Notes: a model not told the origin generated them from the letters alone. A DNA stretch of 57,987 nucleotides from NORP181 sp047623555 (GCA_047623555.1 JBLHMP010000014.1:1-57987), one strand, 5' to 3'; counted from the stretch's first letter, positions 34,219 through 42,979 are shown. Numbers and translations: made by a program.

Positions 34219-35997
34219 TCACGGTATGCTTTGGAAAAATCCGGCCAGAAAATTTACCAACTCAGCCAGTTTTTGCAAAATTGCGGCACCGGCAGGAGTG
34301 GCCGACCAGCCATGTACCTTGCCATATGTCTCCATCGCCTGCGCCAATCCCCCGCCCATTCGGATCGCCCAGGACCATAGACCGTTGCGGCGGTGTTCCG
34401 CATCAGGGGTTGCTGGATGGGGCGTCGCGTTGGCGGTGTTCACAACATCAACCGTCGAATTGATCGCAATGACAACGCTATTGCCGACCATTCCCGCAGT
34501 CGCTGCTTCCTGAACCACATCAACCAGATCGTTGATTTTGTTATGCAATTCCGCGGCAATAACCGGCGTTTCAGGCAGATTTGGCAGCTCAGGCAGCACC
34601 GCAGGCAAGGCCGGGCGCGACCCAAGTGCGTCGTGTTGCGCCACCAGATGATCCAGCCCGCCAGCCAACCCGGCGTCCAACGCGTTACGGGTATAATCCT
34701 CGGCGGCCATGGGGCGGATCAACACCATCGCGCTTTCCAATACCGCAAACACCGGCGCGCGTTCCGGGTTGGACGCGGCGCTATAACGGCTCAGTCGGCG
34801 CAACAATCGTTCATCGACATTTGCGCCGTGGTGCAGCTCTTCGACCAGATAACAGGCCAGCGTATGCACCCCGGTCAGATTGGCCTGATACCCTGCGGGA
34901 TCAACCGGAACAGGCGGCTGAAATACCGCCGCATCGGCCACCTCGGCCATGCCGTTTTCTGCAACCAATTGCACCGGACTGGCGGCGGCCATCCCGGACG
35001 CGCCAGTCGTTTGCCCCGCACCATTTTTGGGCGGCTGCAAATCCGGATGTTCTCCGCGCAGATACAACACAACTTCCTGTGCTGCACGTTTCGCGCTTAT
35101 CCCAGCGAGCATTTCCCAGCGTCGATCCAACCCTGCGGCGGGGCTGTCCCCGAATCTTAGGGCCTTTGCCTCTAACCGGGAAAATGCGGGTATTTCCAAC
35201 AGTGGCGACAGATCGCGTACCGGCGTGCCGCCAAAACTCAGGCTCTGCAAACTTGCAAGCCCGGACAACGCCGACAGGTCGCTCACCGGCGTGCAGTCAA
35301 AACTCAGGCTCTGCAAACTTGCAAGCCCGGACAACACCGACAGGTCGCTCACCGGCGTGCCGACAAAACTCAGGCTCTGCAAACTTGTAAGCCTGGACAA
35401 CGCCGACAGGTCGCTCACCTGCGTGCCGTCAAAACTCAGGTGCTGCAAGCTTGCAAGCCTGGACAACGCCGACAGGTCGATCACCTGCGTGTCGCCAAAA
35501 CTCAGGCTCTGCAAACTTGTAAGCCTGGACAACGCCGACAGGTCGATCACCGGCGTGCCGACAAAACTCAGGCTCTGCAAACTTGCAAGCCCTGATAACG
35601 CCGACAGATCCGATATCGTACTGCCATAAAGGTCAAGCACCTCAAGCTGCGGCATGGCCCGCAAGAAAGAAAGATCGCCTATTCCACAATCACTCAAATT
35701 TAGCTCTTTGAGGTTTGGCAGATTGCCCAACACAGAGATATCTGAGAGCGTTTGTATCGGGTGATGTCGGCGACCATCGGGCGTTTCCGCATCTCCCACA
35801 ATCAACCGCTGCAAGCCGTCGATCTCGGCCAGCTCTTGTGGTAGCACCGTCAACGCACCAAGATCGGAAAACCAGATTGCCGCCCGGTCCTGAACCTCTG
35901 TGGCGTCACGGGTTAGGATCGCACGGCGCAGCGCCTCGGCATTGGCGGCATCCACGTCATTTTGCCACGCCGCCAAGCTGTATTTGATTTCTTCCAT
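34219..35997 (-). CDS. Leucine-rich-repeat protein, first gene of the AAA+/LRR cluster
   Basis: A 592-residue protein. Residues 1-80 are helical. About eight 22-residue leucine-rich repeats follow (about 85-275, pattern L..L..L.SL.F.GT.V.DLS.LS) of the SDS22/internalin type. A 320-residue region with no known domain comes next (LRGEHPDLQPPKNGAGQTTG, later AAELHNKINDLVDVVQEAAT), with a hydrophobic, small-residue-rich end. There is no signal peptide. Six LRRs are nearly identical at DNA level. AGGAGCG precedes ATG 35997. LRRs bind proteins, so this is a likely recognition subunit. Confidence 0.82.
   Translation of the reverse strand: MEEIKYSLAAWQNDVDAANAEALRRAILTRDATEVQDRAAIWFSDLGALTVLPQELAEIDGLQRLIVGDAETPDGRRHHPIQTLSDISVLGNLPNLKELNLSDCGIGDLSFLRAMPQLEVLDLYGSTISDLSALSGLASLQSLSFVGTPVIDLSALSRLTSLQSLSFGDTQVIDLSALSRLASLQHLSFDGTQVSDLSALSRLTSLQSLSFVGTPVSDLSVLSGLASLQSLSFDCTPVSDLSALSGLASLQSLSFGGTPVRDLSPLLEIPAFSRLEAKALRFGDSPAAGLDRRWEMLAGISAKRAAQEVVLYLRGEHPDLQPPKNGAGQTTGASGMAAASPVQLVAENGMAEVADAAVFQPPVPVDPAGYQANLTGVHTLACYLVEELHHGANVDERLLRRLSRYSAASNPERAPVFAVLESAMVLIRPMAAEDYTRNALDAGLAGGLDHLVAQHDALGSRPALPAVLPELPNLPETPVIAAELHNKINDLVDVVQEAATAGMVGNSVVIAINSTVDVVNTANATPHPATPDAEHRRNGLWSWAIRMGGGLAQAMETYGKVHGWSATPAGAAILQKLAELVNFLAGFFQSIP
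35234..35629. repeat. Six tandem 66-bp repeats encoding LRRs
   Basis: Near-identical units begin at 35234, 35300, 35366, 35432, 35498 and 35564, each exactly 66 bp (22 codons). Each starts with AAACTCAGG on the plus strand. The sixth diverges in its second half. The unit length keeps frame, so copies can be gained or lost without breaking the protein. Confidence 0.93.
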
Positions 35998-36018
35998 TTA
36001 ACGCTCCTAACACAAAGA

Positions 36019-36041
36019 CCTCTCAACCCTTAGGCGAGAGG
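36019..36041 (-). terminator. Possible hairpin between creatinase and LRR genes
   Basis: CCTCTC (36019-36024) pairs with GAGAGG (36036-36041) around an 11-nt loop, 24 bp after the creatinase stop on the minus strand. There is no T-run. If it terminates, the LRR operon must have its own promoter in the remaining bases or rely on read-through. Confidence 0.35.
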
Positions 36042-36064
36042 CCCCGAAGGTCAAGCGCTTGTGT

Positions 36065-37273
36065 CTATCCCACCACGTTGAAATCCGGCCCATAGGGATA
36101 GGCGGTTATGTCCTCATTGCCGTCCTCGGTGATCACCAGAATATCATGCTCGCGATACCCCCCGGCACCCGGTTTCCCCTGGGCAATGGTCAGCATCGGC
36201 TCCATCGAAATCACCATGCCCGGCTCAAGCACAGTATCAATATCCTCGCGCAGCTCTAACCCGGCTTCGCGCCCATAATAGTGGCTAAGAAGACCAAACG
36301 AATGCCCATAACCAAAGGTGCGATATTGCAGCAAATCCCGCTCCTCCAAAAACGCATTAATCTGCCGGGTGACGTCGGCACAGGACACACCGGGCACCAG
36401 CAACGACATGCCAAATTCATGCGCGGCCACATTTGCCTGCCAGATCGCTAGCGACGCATCATCGACCTCGCCCACAAACATCGTACGCTCTAGCGCTGTG
36501 TAATAGCCGGAAATCATTGGGAATGTGTTCAGCGACAGAATATCACCAGTTTCCAGCTTTCGCCCGGTCACCGGATTATGCGCGCCATCGGTGTTCAACC
36601 CGGACTGGAACCAAACCCATGTGTCGCGATATTCGGCATCCGGAAAGGCCCGCGCGATTTCGACCTCCATCGCGTCGCGACCGGCCATTGCGATGTCAAT
36701 CTCGCGCGCGCCCACCCGCACAGCATCGCGGATGGCATAGCCACCAATATCGGCCACCCGCGCCCCCTCGCGGATCAGCGCAATTTCGGCCTCGGACTTG
36801 TGCATGCGCTGATACATCGTGGTCAGCGACAGGTCGATCATGGTCAAAGGGCGCAAATTATCCTCTAACTTGTCGCGCTGCACCAGCGTCAGATGATCCG
36901 CCTCATAACCGATAACCGCGCCGGTCCCGGTGACCGACAAAATGGCGCGCCAGTAATTGTCGCGCTGCCAATCGGTATAGGTGATCGCATCGCCATAGCT
37001 GCGCCGCCACGGCTGACCGGCATCAATCCCGGCGCTGATGGTCACACATTCGGTTTCGGTAATAACCAACGCATAGGGGCGTCCAAACGCGCAATACAGA
37101 AACCCCGAATAATAGGCGATGTTGTGCATCGACGTGAACACCGCAGCACCGGCGCCCGCGACATCCATACGTTCACGCAGCTCGGCAATGCGGGCCTCAA
37201 ATTCGGCGTCTTCAAAAGGCAGATGCGCCTTGGTGCCATTGTGATAGCGATAAAATTCAGGGCGGGTGGTCAT
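36065..37273 (-). CDS. Creatinase (creatine amidinohydrolase)
   Basis: A 402-residue pita-bread-fold (M24-like) protein that follows the Pseudomonas creatinase closely along its whole length. Examples are FTSMHNIAYYSGFLYCAFGR, TDWQRDNYW, WFQSGLNTDGAHNPVTGRK with the catalytic His, YYTALERTMF, and FGYGHSFGLLSHYYGREAGL. It splits creatine into sarcosine and urea. The metal ligands of true M24 peptidases are replaced, as in known creatinases. AGGAGGGTCTGAC precedes the ATG. No creatininase, sarcosine oxidase or urease gene is in the window. Confidence 0.93.
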   Translation of the reverse strand: MTTRPEFYRYHNGTKAHLPFEDAEFEARIAELRERMDVAGAGAAVFTSMHNIAYYSGFLYCAFGRPYALVITETECVTISAGIDAGQPWRRSYGDAITYTDWQRDNYWRAILSVTGTGAVIGYEADHLTLVQRDKLEDNLRPLTMIDLSLTTMYQRMHKSEAEIALIREGARVADIGGYAIRDAVRVGAREIDIAMAGRDAMEVEIARAFPDAEYRDTWVWFQSGLNTDGAHNPVTGRKLETGDILSLNTFPMISGYYTALERTMFVGEVDDASLAIWQANVAAHEFGMSLLVPGVSCADVTRQINAFLEERDLLQYRTFGYGHSFGLLSHYYGREAGLELREDIDTVLEPGMVISMEPMLTIAQGKPGAGGYREHDILVITEDGNEDITAYPYGPDFNVVG

Positions 37274-37424
37274 GTCAGACCCTCCTTTACAGAAAGGCCC
37301 CGGCGTTCAGGACGGGAAACAGGCACATGAAACCATGCGGCGACGCCATCGCCAATGCCCATGTACAAACTGCCGCGAATTGCCCCCAGATGCAAGCTGC
37401 ACAGCGGTAAAATGGGGGTGTAGG

Positions 37425-37440
37425 GTGGGTGAAAACCCAC
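37425..37440 (-). terminator. Small GNRA-loop hairpin after the alpha/beta hydrolase gene
   Basis: GTGGGT (37425-37430) and ACCCAC (37435-37440) flank a GAAA loop, 4 bp from the hydrolase stop on the minus strand. There is no T-run. Confidence 0.4.
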
Positions 37441-37444
37441 GTTG

Positions 37445-38230
37445 CTAGGCCGTCAGCGCCAGAATCATCTCACTCTGCGCATCACACATCGCATCAATCA
37501 CCGTAAAATGGTTCTCGCCCGGCGCAATAAACTGCGCAACACCCCAGGCATCCGCCAACCATTGCGCCTGATCCAGAAACGCCGGGCGCTCGTCTGATCC
37601 AACCCAAACCGTCACTTTGGCCGCAACCCTGTCGGTCATGAATATCGGGCTTTCGGCAATCGCTGCCGCCTCATTCATCCCAAAATCGTCATTCATCGAT
37701 GTCCGCAACATGGGCCGCAAATCTGACAAAGGCGAAATCGGCACAACCGCCGTGATCCGCTCGGCCACCGCCTGCGACACCAGTCCCTTGTCCAACATCC
37801 GGGCCGACAAATGCCCACCTGCAGAATGCCCTGTCACGGCAATCGGCCCTTTGGTTTGCGCTGCCACAACCTCCAGCGCCTGCGCGATCTGCCGGGTAAT
37901 ATCAGCAATGCTCACATCCGGGCACAGATCATAGGACGGCATCGCCACCGCCCATCCGCGCGCCAACGCCCCCGCCGCCAGATGCGAAAAAAACGAGCGG
38001 TCAAATTTCAACCAATAGCCGCCGTGAATAAAGAATACTGTCCCCTTGGACACCCCGTCAGGCACAAACATATCAAACGCCAAACGCGCGCCATCCCCAT
38101 AGGAAATCCCCATCTGCGCCCGATCCCCCAACCCGGTCACAAACGCAGCACTTGCCGCAATCAACCGATCCGCGAAACTGTCAGAATCCTTGATATAAGG
38201 CCCGTTCGCGTATGCATCATCCAGTTCCAT
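37445..38230 (-). CDS. Alpha/beta hydrolase (arylformamidase/esterase-like)
   Basis: A 261-residue hydrolase from ATG 38230 (AAGGG upstream). It has the oxyanion motif FFIHGGYWLKFD, the nucleophile elbow VTGHSAGGHLSARM, and a late His in GENHFTVID. The HGGYW plus GHSAGGH combination is typical of BNA7-like kynurenine formamidases and related esterases, so hydrolysis of an N-formyl or ester bond is likely. Its place between creatinase and succinate-semialdehyde dehydrogenase gives no firm clue to the substrate. Upstream codons reading ATLK-R-ATLK are a 15-bp direct repeat and not part of the gene. Confidence 0.82.
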   Translation of the reverse strand: MELDDAYANGPYIKDSDSFADRLIAASAAFVTGLGDRAQMGISYGDGARLAFDMFVPDGVSKGTVFFIHGGYWLKFDRSFFSHLAAGALARGWAVAMPSYDLCPDVSIADITRQIAQALEVVAAQTKGPIAVTGHSAGGHLSARMLDKGLVSQAVAERITAVVPISPLSDLRPMLRTSMNDDFGMNEAAAIAESPIFMTDRVAAKVTVWVGSDERPAFLDQAQWLADAWGVAQFIAPGENHFTVIDAMCDAQSEMILALTA

Positions 38231-38330
38231 GCTGATCCCTTTCAATGTGGCCCTTTTCAACGTGGCCCTAGACAAACGCTATCCTAGCTGGTTCACCTCT
38301 GCGAGTAGAATTTGAACCGGAGCCAACCCC

Positions 38331-39806
38331 ATGCTTGATGCAACAACCGATCTGAAATCGCTGCTGAACGACCCCAGCCTGCTAGCCACCAAGGCCTATA
38401 TTGGCGGCCAATGGGTCGACGGCGACAATGGCACATTCGCGGTCACCAACCCTGCGCGCGGCGATGTGATCGCCGAAGTTGCCGACCTGAGCCGCGCACA
38501 GGTTGCTGGTGCGATTGCACAGGCCGAAACCGCGCAAAAGGAATGGGCCAGCTGGACCGGCAAGGAACGCGCCGCCGTTATGCGCCGCTGGTTCGATCTG
38601 ATGACGGAAAATGCCGCTGATCTGGGGACCATCCTGACCGCCGAACAGGGCAAACCGCTGGCCGAAGCCGTTGGCGAAATCGGTTATGGTGCGTCATTTG
38701 TTGAATTCTTTGGCGAAGAGGCCAAACGCGTCTACGGTGAAATGATCCCCGGCCACCAGCGTGACAAACGCATCATGGTGCTAAAACAGCCCATCGGCGT
38801 TGCCGCATCAATCACCCCTTGGAATTTCCCCAACGCAATGATTACCCGCAAGGCCGCCCCGGCATTGGCCGTGGGCTGCGCGTTTGTCGCCCGACCGGCA
38901 AAGGAAACTCCGTTGTCGGCCTTGGTACTTGGCGTATTGGCCGACCGCGCCGGTATTCCCGCCGGCGTGTTCAACGTGGTCACGTCTTCGCGCGCCAGCG
39001 AAATCGGCAAGGAATTCTGCGAAAACCCTGCCGTGCGCAAACTCACCTTTACCGGCTCGACCGAGGTTGGCCGTATCTTGATGAAACAGGCCGCCGATCA
39101 GGTGATGAAATGCAGCATGGAGCTGGGTGGCAACGCGCCGTTCATCGTGTTTGATGACGCCGATCTGGATGCTGCGGTCGAGGGCGCGATGATGTGCAAA
39201 TTCCGCAACAACGGCCAAACCTGCGTCTGCGCCAACCGGATTTACGTGCAGGCCGGGGTCTATGACGCCTTTGCCGCCAAGCTAAAAACCGCTGTCAAAG
39301 CCCTAAAAATTGGCGACGGCCTGACCGCTGGAACCACCACCGGCCCGCTGATCAACGCCGATGCCGTGGACAAAATACAGGAACACCTGGACGACGTGAT
39401 TGCCAAAGGTGGCACCTTGCTGACTGGTGGCAAACGCCACGGGCTGGGCGGTACATTCTATGAACCCACCGTGATGACCGGCGTAACGCAGGACATGAAA
39501 GTCGCACAGGAAGAGACCTTTGGCCCCCTCGCACCGCTGTTCAAGTTTGACGATGAGGACGAAGTGATCGCAATGGCCAATGACACGATTTTCGGGTTGG
39601 CCTCGTATTTCTATGCCAAAGATCTAAGCCGCGTTTACAAAGTTGCCGAGGCCCTGGAATACGGCATCGTTGGCGTGAACACCGGCATCATCTCGACCGA
39701 GCTCGCGCCATTTGGCGGCGTCAAACAGTCGGGACTTGGCCGCGAAGGCAGCCACCACGGCATCGACGACTATCTGGAAATGAAATACATCTGCATGTCG
39801 GTGTAA
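38331..39806 (+). CDS. gabD: NAD(P)-dependent succinate-semialdehyde dehydrogenase
   Basis: A 491-residue aldehyde dehydrogenase. It has SITPWNFPNAMITRKAAPAL, the catalytic Glu block MELGGNAPFIVFDDADLD, and the nucleophile NNGQTCVCANRIYV with Cys-Val-Cys, as in GabD. EETFGPLAPLF and PFGGVKQSGLGREGS follow. It oxidises succinate semialdehyde to succinate in GABA, polyamine or 4-hydroxybutyrate breakdown. GGAGCC lies before the ATG. It is divergent from the hydrolase and closed by a very strong hairpin. Confidence 0.92.
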   Translation: MLDATTDLKSLLNDPSLLATKAYIGGQWVDGDNGTFAVTNPARGDVIAEVADLSRAQVAGAIAQAETAQKEWASWTGKERAAVMRRWFDLMTENAADLGTILTAEQGKPLAEAVGEIGYGASFVEFFGEEAKRVYGEMIPGHQRDKRIMVLKQPIGVAASITPWNFPNAMITRKAAPALAVGCAFVARPAKETPLSALVLGVLADRAGIPAGVFNVVTSSRASEIGKEFCENPAVRKLTFTGSTEVGRILMKQAADQVMKCSMELGGNAPFIVFDDADLDAAVEGAMMCKFRNNGQTCVCANRIYVQAGVYDAFAAKLKTAVKALKIGDGLTAGTTTGPLINADAVDKIQEHLDDVIAKGGTLLTGGKRHGLGGTFYEPTVMTGVTQDMKVAQEETFGPLAPLFKFDDEDEVIAMANDTIFGLASYFYAKDLSRVYKVAEALEYGIVGVNTGIISTELAPFGGVKQSGLGREGSHHGIDDYLEMKYICMSV

Positions 39807-39814
39807 TACCCCCA

Positions 39815-39843
39815 TTGAGTGGGCCACAGATTGGCCCACTCAA
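39815..39843 (+). terminator. Perfect 12-bp hairpin after gabD
   Basis: TTGAGTGGGCCA (39815-39826) pairs with TGGCCCACTCAA (39832-39843) around a 5-nt loop, 8 bp after the gabD stop. Confidence 0.85.
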
Positions 39844-39897
39844 ATAAAATCATTCCCTGCCAAGGATTGACCAACCCGGTGCGTCTAATGGAATGTG

Positions 39898-40440
39898 ATG
39901 CGGGTGAAATGTTCTGATAATGATCTGGCCCTTGCGGCAGCGGGTGGCGATGCGGCGGCGTTCTCGACGCTGTTGGGCCGCAGCTATGATTCCATGTTTG
40001 GCCTAAGTTTTCGGCTAACCGGGAGCCGCGCTGACGCCGAAGATTTGACCCAGGATATTTGCGCCGCATTGCCCGCCAAACTGACCCGGTTCAACGGCGA
40101 TTCCCGTTTTACCACTTGGCTATATCGCGTCGTGGTCAACGCCGCCCATGACCGCCGCCGCCGTATCGCCACACAAAAACGGGCGACCACCGGCTGGGGC
40201 GACTGGGAAATCGCGCGCCGCGCCGAAAACGACGAAGCCGCCGCACAGGTGGATTGGTTAACGCAAGCCATGTGTGCGTTGCCCGACGATCTGCGCGACA
40301 CAATTGCGCTGGTTTTGGACGAGATCACACACCGCGACGTCGCAACCATTTTGGGTGTCTCCGAAGGCACCATCAGCTGGCGCGTATCAGAAGCCAAGAA
40401 ACGCCTGCGCGCCCTTCGCCAAAACGAGGATCAGCTATGA
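39898..40440 (+). CDS. ECF-type RNA polymerase sigma factor
   Basis: A 180-residue sigma-70-family protein. Region 2 includes LLGRSYDSMFGLSFRLTGSR, ADAEDLTQDICAALPAKL and DSRFTTWLYRVVVNAAHDRR. Region 4 has LPDDLRDTIALVLDEITHRD and VATILGVSEGTISWRVSEAK, the helix-turn-helix that reads the -35 element. The start is uncertain (ATG 39898, or GTG 39895), with no clear ribosome binding site. It overlaps the VWA gene by 4 bp, the position usually held by an anti-sigma factor. Confidence 0.9.
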   Translation: MRVKCSDNDLALAAAGGDAAAFSTLLGRSYDSMFGLSFRLTGSRADAEDLTQDICAALPAKLTRFNGDSRFTTWLYRVVVNAAHDRRRRIATQKRATTGWGDWEIARRAENDEAAAQVDWLTQAMCALPDDLRDTIALVLDEITHRDVATILGVSEGTISWRVSEAKKRLRALRQNEDQL

Positions 40441-42335
40441 CAGACGATCTGGACGATCTCAAATCTGCCCTGCGCACGGCCACGCCCGCGCCAGATGCCG
40501 CCAAAAAGGCCGCGCATCTGGCGTTGGCACAAAAAAGTTTCGCCGACCTCCAAGGATCGCGTGACGAGGCGCGTCTTATGTCTGAACGTCCCAAACGGGG
40601 CTTTATGACAGGAGTGACGAAAATGCTGAATACCTTGACCTCGCGCGGCGGGTTGGCCGCGACCACCGCCATTGTTGCCGTTGCCTTTGTGGCGTTTGTA
40701 CCGATGGACGGGGTGAATTTTCGCGCCCCTTGGTTGGATGCGACTCAGGAACAAACCACCGGGCTAACTGCTGATCTGGGCCAAACAGCCGAAGTAAGAG
40801 CAATGGTTGCCGCCCAGGCCGATGAGATGGCAGATGTCGCCGTCAGAGCCAGTGCCGCAAACACCAAAGCAAAGCGGATATCGGCCCCGGTGGCGATGTC
40901 TGCGCCTGCCCCAATTCTGCTCGAAGGCCAAGCAATGGAACGTGCTGACACCGAAACCTATGCCAATGCCGAGCAGAACCCGCTGCGCATCACTGCCGAA
41001 ACGCCGGTTTCAACGTTTTCGATTGATGTTGACACCGCATCCTATGCGATCGTGCGCAATTCGCTGATGAACGGCCAGATGCCGCCCGCAGACGCCGTTC
41101 GGATCGAGGAAATGGTAAATTATTTCCCCTATGCATACCCTGCCCCAACCGGAAATACCCCATTTCAACCTACAGTGTCGGTCAGTCAGACTCCGTGGAA
41201 CCCGGATACGCAATTGGTCCACATCGCCATTCAGGGCAAAATGCCTGCGCTAAACGCCCGCCCGCCGCTGAACCTCGTGTTCCTGATTGATACATCCGGA
41301 TCGATGAACCAACCCAACAAACTGCCGCTGCTAAAGCAATCGTTTCGGCTAATGCTTAGTCAACTGCGCCCAGAAGACAGCGTTGCGATTGTGACCTATG
41401 CGGGCAGCGCCGGACAGGTGCTGGAACCAACGGCAGCGTCGGATCGCACGGCCATTCTGGCAGCGCTTGATCAACTTGATGCCGGAGGGGCGACCGCCGG
41501 GCAAGCCGGGTTACAGCAGGCCTATGCGGTCGCGGCAGGCATGGCCAAAGACGGCGATGTGTCCCGGGTTATTCTAGCCACGGATGGTGATTTTAATGTT
41601 GGATTATCAGACCCTGAGGCGCTGACCGACTATATCGCTGTGCAACGTGAAAGCGGCACATATCTAAGTGTGCTTGGCTTTGGCCGGGGCAATCTGGATG
41701 ACACCACGATGCAGGCGCTGGCGCAGAACGGCAATGGTCAGGCGTCTTATATCGACACGTTGTCTGAGGCGCAAAAGGTGCTGGTGGATCAGTTGACCGG
41801 GGCGCTATTTCCCATCGCTGATGATGTCAAGATTCAGGTCGAATTCAACCCCGCGACAGTCGCCGAATACCGGTTGATCGGCTATGAAACCCGCGCGCTT
41901 GAGCGGACCGATTTTAACAATGATGCTGTGGATGCGGGCGATATCGGAGCTGGCATTGCGGTGACGGCATTGTACGAAATCACTCCGGTTGGATCGCCCG
42001 CCCAGCTAAGCGATCCGTTGCGCTATCAAACCGCGCAGACCGTAAGCACCAGTGACGAACTTGGGTTCCTACGGCTGCGGTATAAGGCACCGGGGGCCAA
42101 TCAAAGCCAGTTAATCGAGACGCCTATAATCCGTGATTTGCCGGATCAGGCGGATACCGGTTTTGCCACCGCCATTGCCGGATTTGGTCAGTTGTTGCGC
42201 GGCGATGACTACCTTGGCGACTGGGGTTATGGCGACGCCATCACGCTGGCCAATGCGTCTAAGGGCGATGATCCATATGGCTATCGTGCCGAGGCGATCC
42301 GGCTGATGCGCTTGGCACAAAGCCTGTCGGAATAG
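40437..42335 (+). CDS. VWA-domain membrane protein coupled to the sigma factor
   Basis: A 632-residue protein. Residues 1-70 are cytoplasmic (MTDDLDDLKSALRTATPAPD, with a ZAS-like position but no zinc Cys/His set). One membrane helix covers about 72-90. A periplasmic part has the VWF-N block (AETPVSTFSIDVDTASYAIV), a VWA domain with metal site DTSGSM at 285-290 and ILATDGDFNVG, and a DUF3520-like end (LSDPLRYQTAQTVSTSDELG). This is the YfbK family. Here its cytoplasmic end probably holds the sigma factor, so the protein may serve as both sensor and anti-sigma. That role is inferred. Confidence 0.85.
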   Translation: MTDDLDDLKSALRTATPAPDAAKKAAHLALAQKSFADLQGSRDEARLMSERPKRGFMTGVTKMLNTLTSRGGLAATTAIVAVAFVAFVPMDGVNFRAPWLDATQEQTTGLTADLGQTAEVRAMVAAQADEMADVAVRASAANTKAKRISAPVAMSAPAPILLEGQAMERADTETYANAEQNPLRITAETPVSTFSIDVDTASYAIVRNSLMNGQMPPADAVRIEEMVNYFPYAYPAPTGNTPFQPTVSVSQTPWNPDTQLVHIAIQGKMPALNARPPLNLVFLIDTSGSMNQPNKLPLLKQSFRLMLSQLRPEDSVAIVTYAGSAGQVLEPTAASDRTAILAALDQLDAGGATAGQAGLQQAYAVAAGMAKDGDVSRVILATDGDFNVGLSDPEALTDYIAVQRESGTYLSVLGFGRGNLDDTTMQALAQNGNGQASYIDTLSEAQKVLVDQLTGALFPIADDVKIQVEFNPATVAEYRLIGYETRALERTDFNNDAVDAGDIGAGIAVTALYEITPVGSPAQLSDPLRYQTAQTVSTSDELGFLRLRYKAPGANQSQLIETPIIRDLPDQADTGFATAIAGFGQLLRGDDYLGDWGYGDAITLANASKGDDPYGYRAEAIRLMRLAQSLSE

Positions 42336-42363
42336 TCAACCGCCCCACGTCAAACAAAAAAAT

Positions 42364-42389
42364 GCCCCGGGCGAAATATCGACCGGGGC
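42364..42389. terminator. Bidirectional terminator between VWA and hsp20 genes
   Basis: GCCCCGG (42364-42370) pairs with CCGGGGC (42383-42389). On the minus strand the stem is followed by a run of seven T, a strong terminator for hsp20. On the plus strand it closes the sigma/VWA operon less strongly. A second GC hairpin (42411-42416 with 42435-42440) lies just beyond. Confidence 0.85.
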
Positions 42390-42450
42390 GTCTTTGAACG
42401 TATTATGCAGGTCCGGAGAGCCGGGAGGGAACCCCCGGACCCGGCACAAA

Positions 42451-42918
42451 TTAGTTCACGGTTTTGGCGTCCACCACATCCGTTTCAACAGATGCCGAAC
42501 CGGCAATCTGAATACGGCGGGGCTTTAGCGCCTCTGGCACCTCGCGGTGCAGATCAATATGCAACATTCCGTCGACATGGCTGGCACCGCTTACGACCAC
42601 ATGATCGGCAAGCTGGAACCGACGCTCAAAGGCGCGGGTCGCGATGCCACGGTGCAGATAAGACCGCTCAACCTCGTCCGCAGCTTTGCGGGCGGTGATA
42701 ACAAGCGAATTTTCCTTCACCTCAACCGAAAGATCATTTTCGCCGAAACCAGCAACAGCGATCGAGATGCGATACGCGTCAGCGGCGAATTTTTCGATAT
42801 TATAAGGCGGGTATGTCGGCTGGCTGACATCATTGGACAGAACCCTGTCCATCAGGTCGGCAATTTGGTCAAATCCAACTGTCGACCGGTGCATTGGTGC
42901 AAAATCAAAACTACGCAT
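42451..42918 (-). CDS. Hsp20-family small heat-shock protein (IbpA type)
   Basis: A 155-residue protein starting MRSFDFAPMHRSTVGFDQIA. The alpha-crystallin domain includes YPPYNIEKFAADAYRISIAV, GFGENDLSVEVKENSLVITA and YLHRGIATRAFERRFQLADH. It lacks the usual C-terminal I-x-I in canonical form; the end is RRIQIAGSAS, where IQI can serve. It holds unfolding proteins for refolding. A GAGG about nine bases upstream supports ATG 42918 over the ATG at 42933. A large inverted repeat lies in the upstream region. Confidence 0.92.
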   Translation of the reverse strand: MRSFDFAPMHRSTVGFDQIADLMDRVLSNDVSQPTYPPYNIEKFAADAYRISIAVAGFGENDLSVEVKENSLVITARKAADEVERSYLHRGIATRAFERRFQLADHVVVSGASHVDGMLHIDLHREVPEALKPRRIQIAGSASVETDVVDAKTVN

Positions 42919-42979
42919 GGTGATCATCCTCATCCTTGAGCGATTTTCTCTGTGCCCTCCAAACTGGACGGGCGTGTTC

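Noticed and set aside
34581..35629. Two long plus-strand frames with repeats such as NSGSANLQARTTPT over the LRR region
   Set aside because: The 66-bp period keeps all frames open, so these are by-products of the LRR repeats read on the wrong strand.
35234..35629. Tandem repeats considered as a CRISPR array
   Set aside because: The units are contiguous with no unique spacers and encode leucine-rich repeats.
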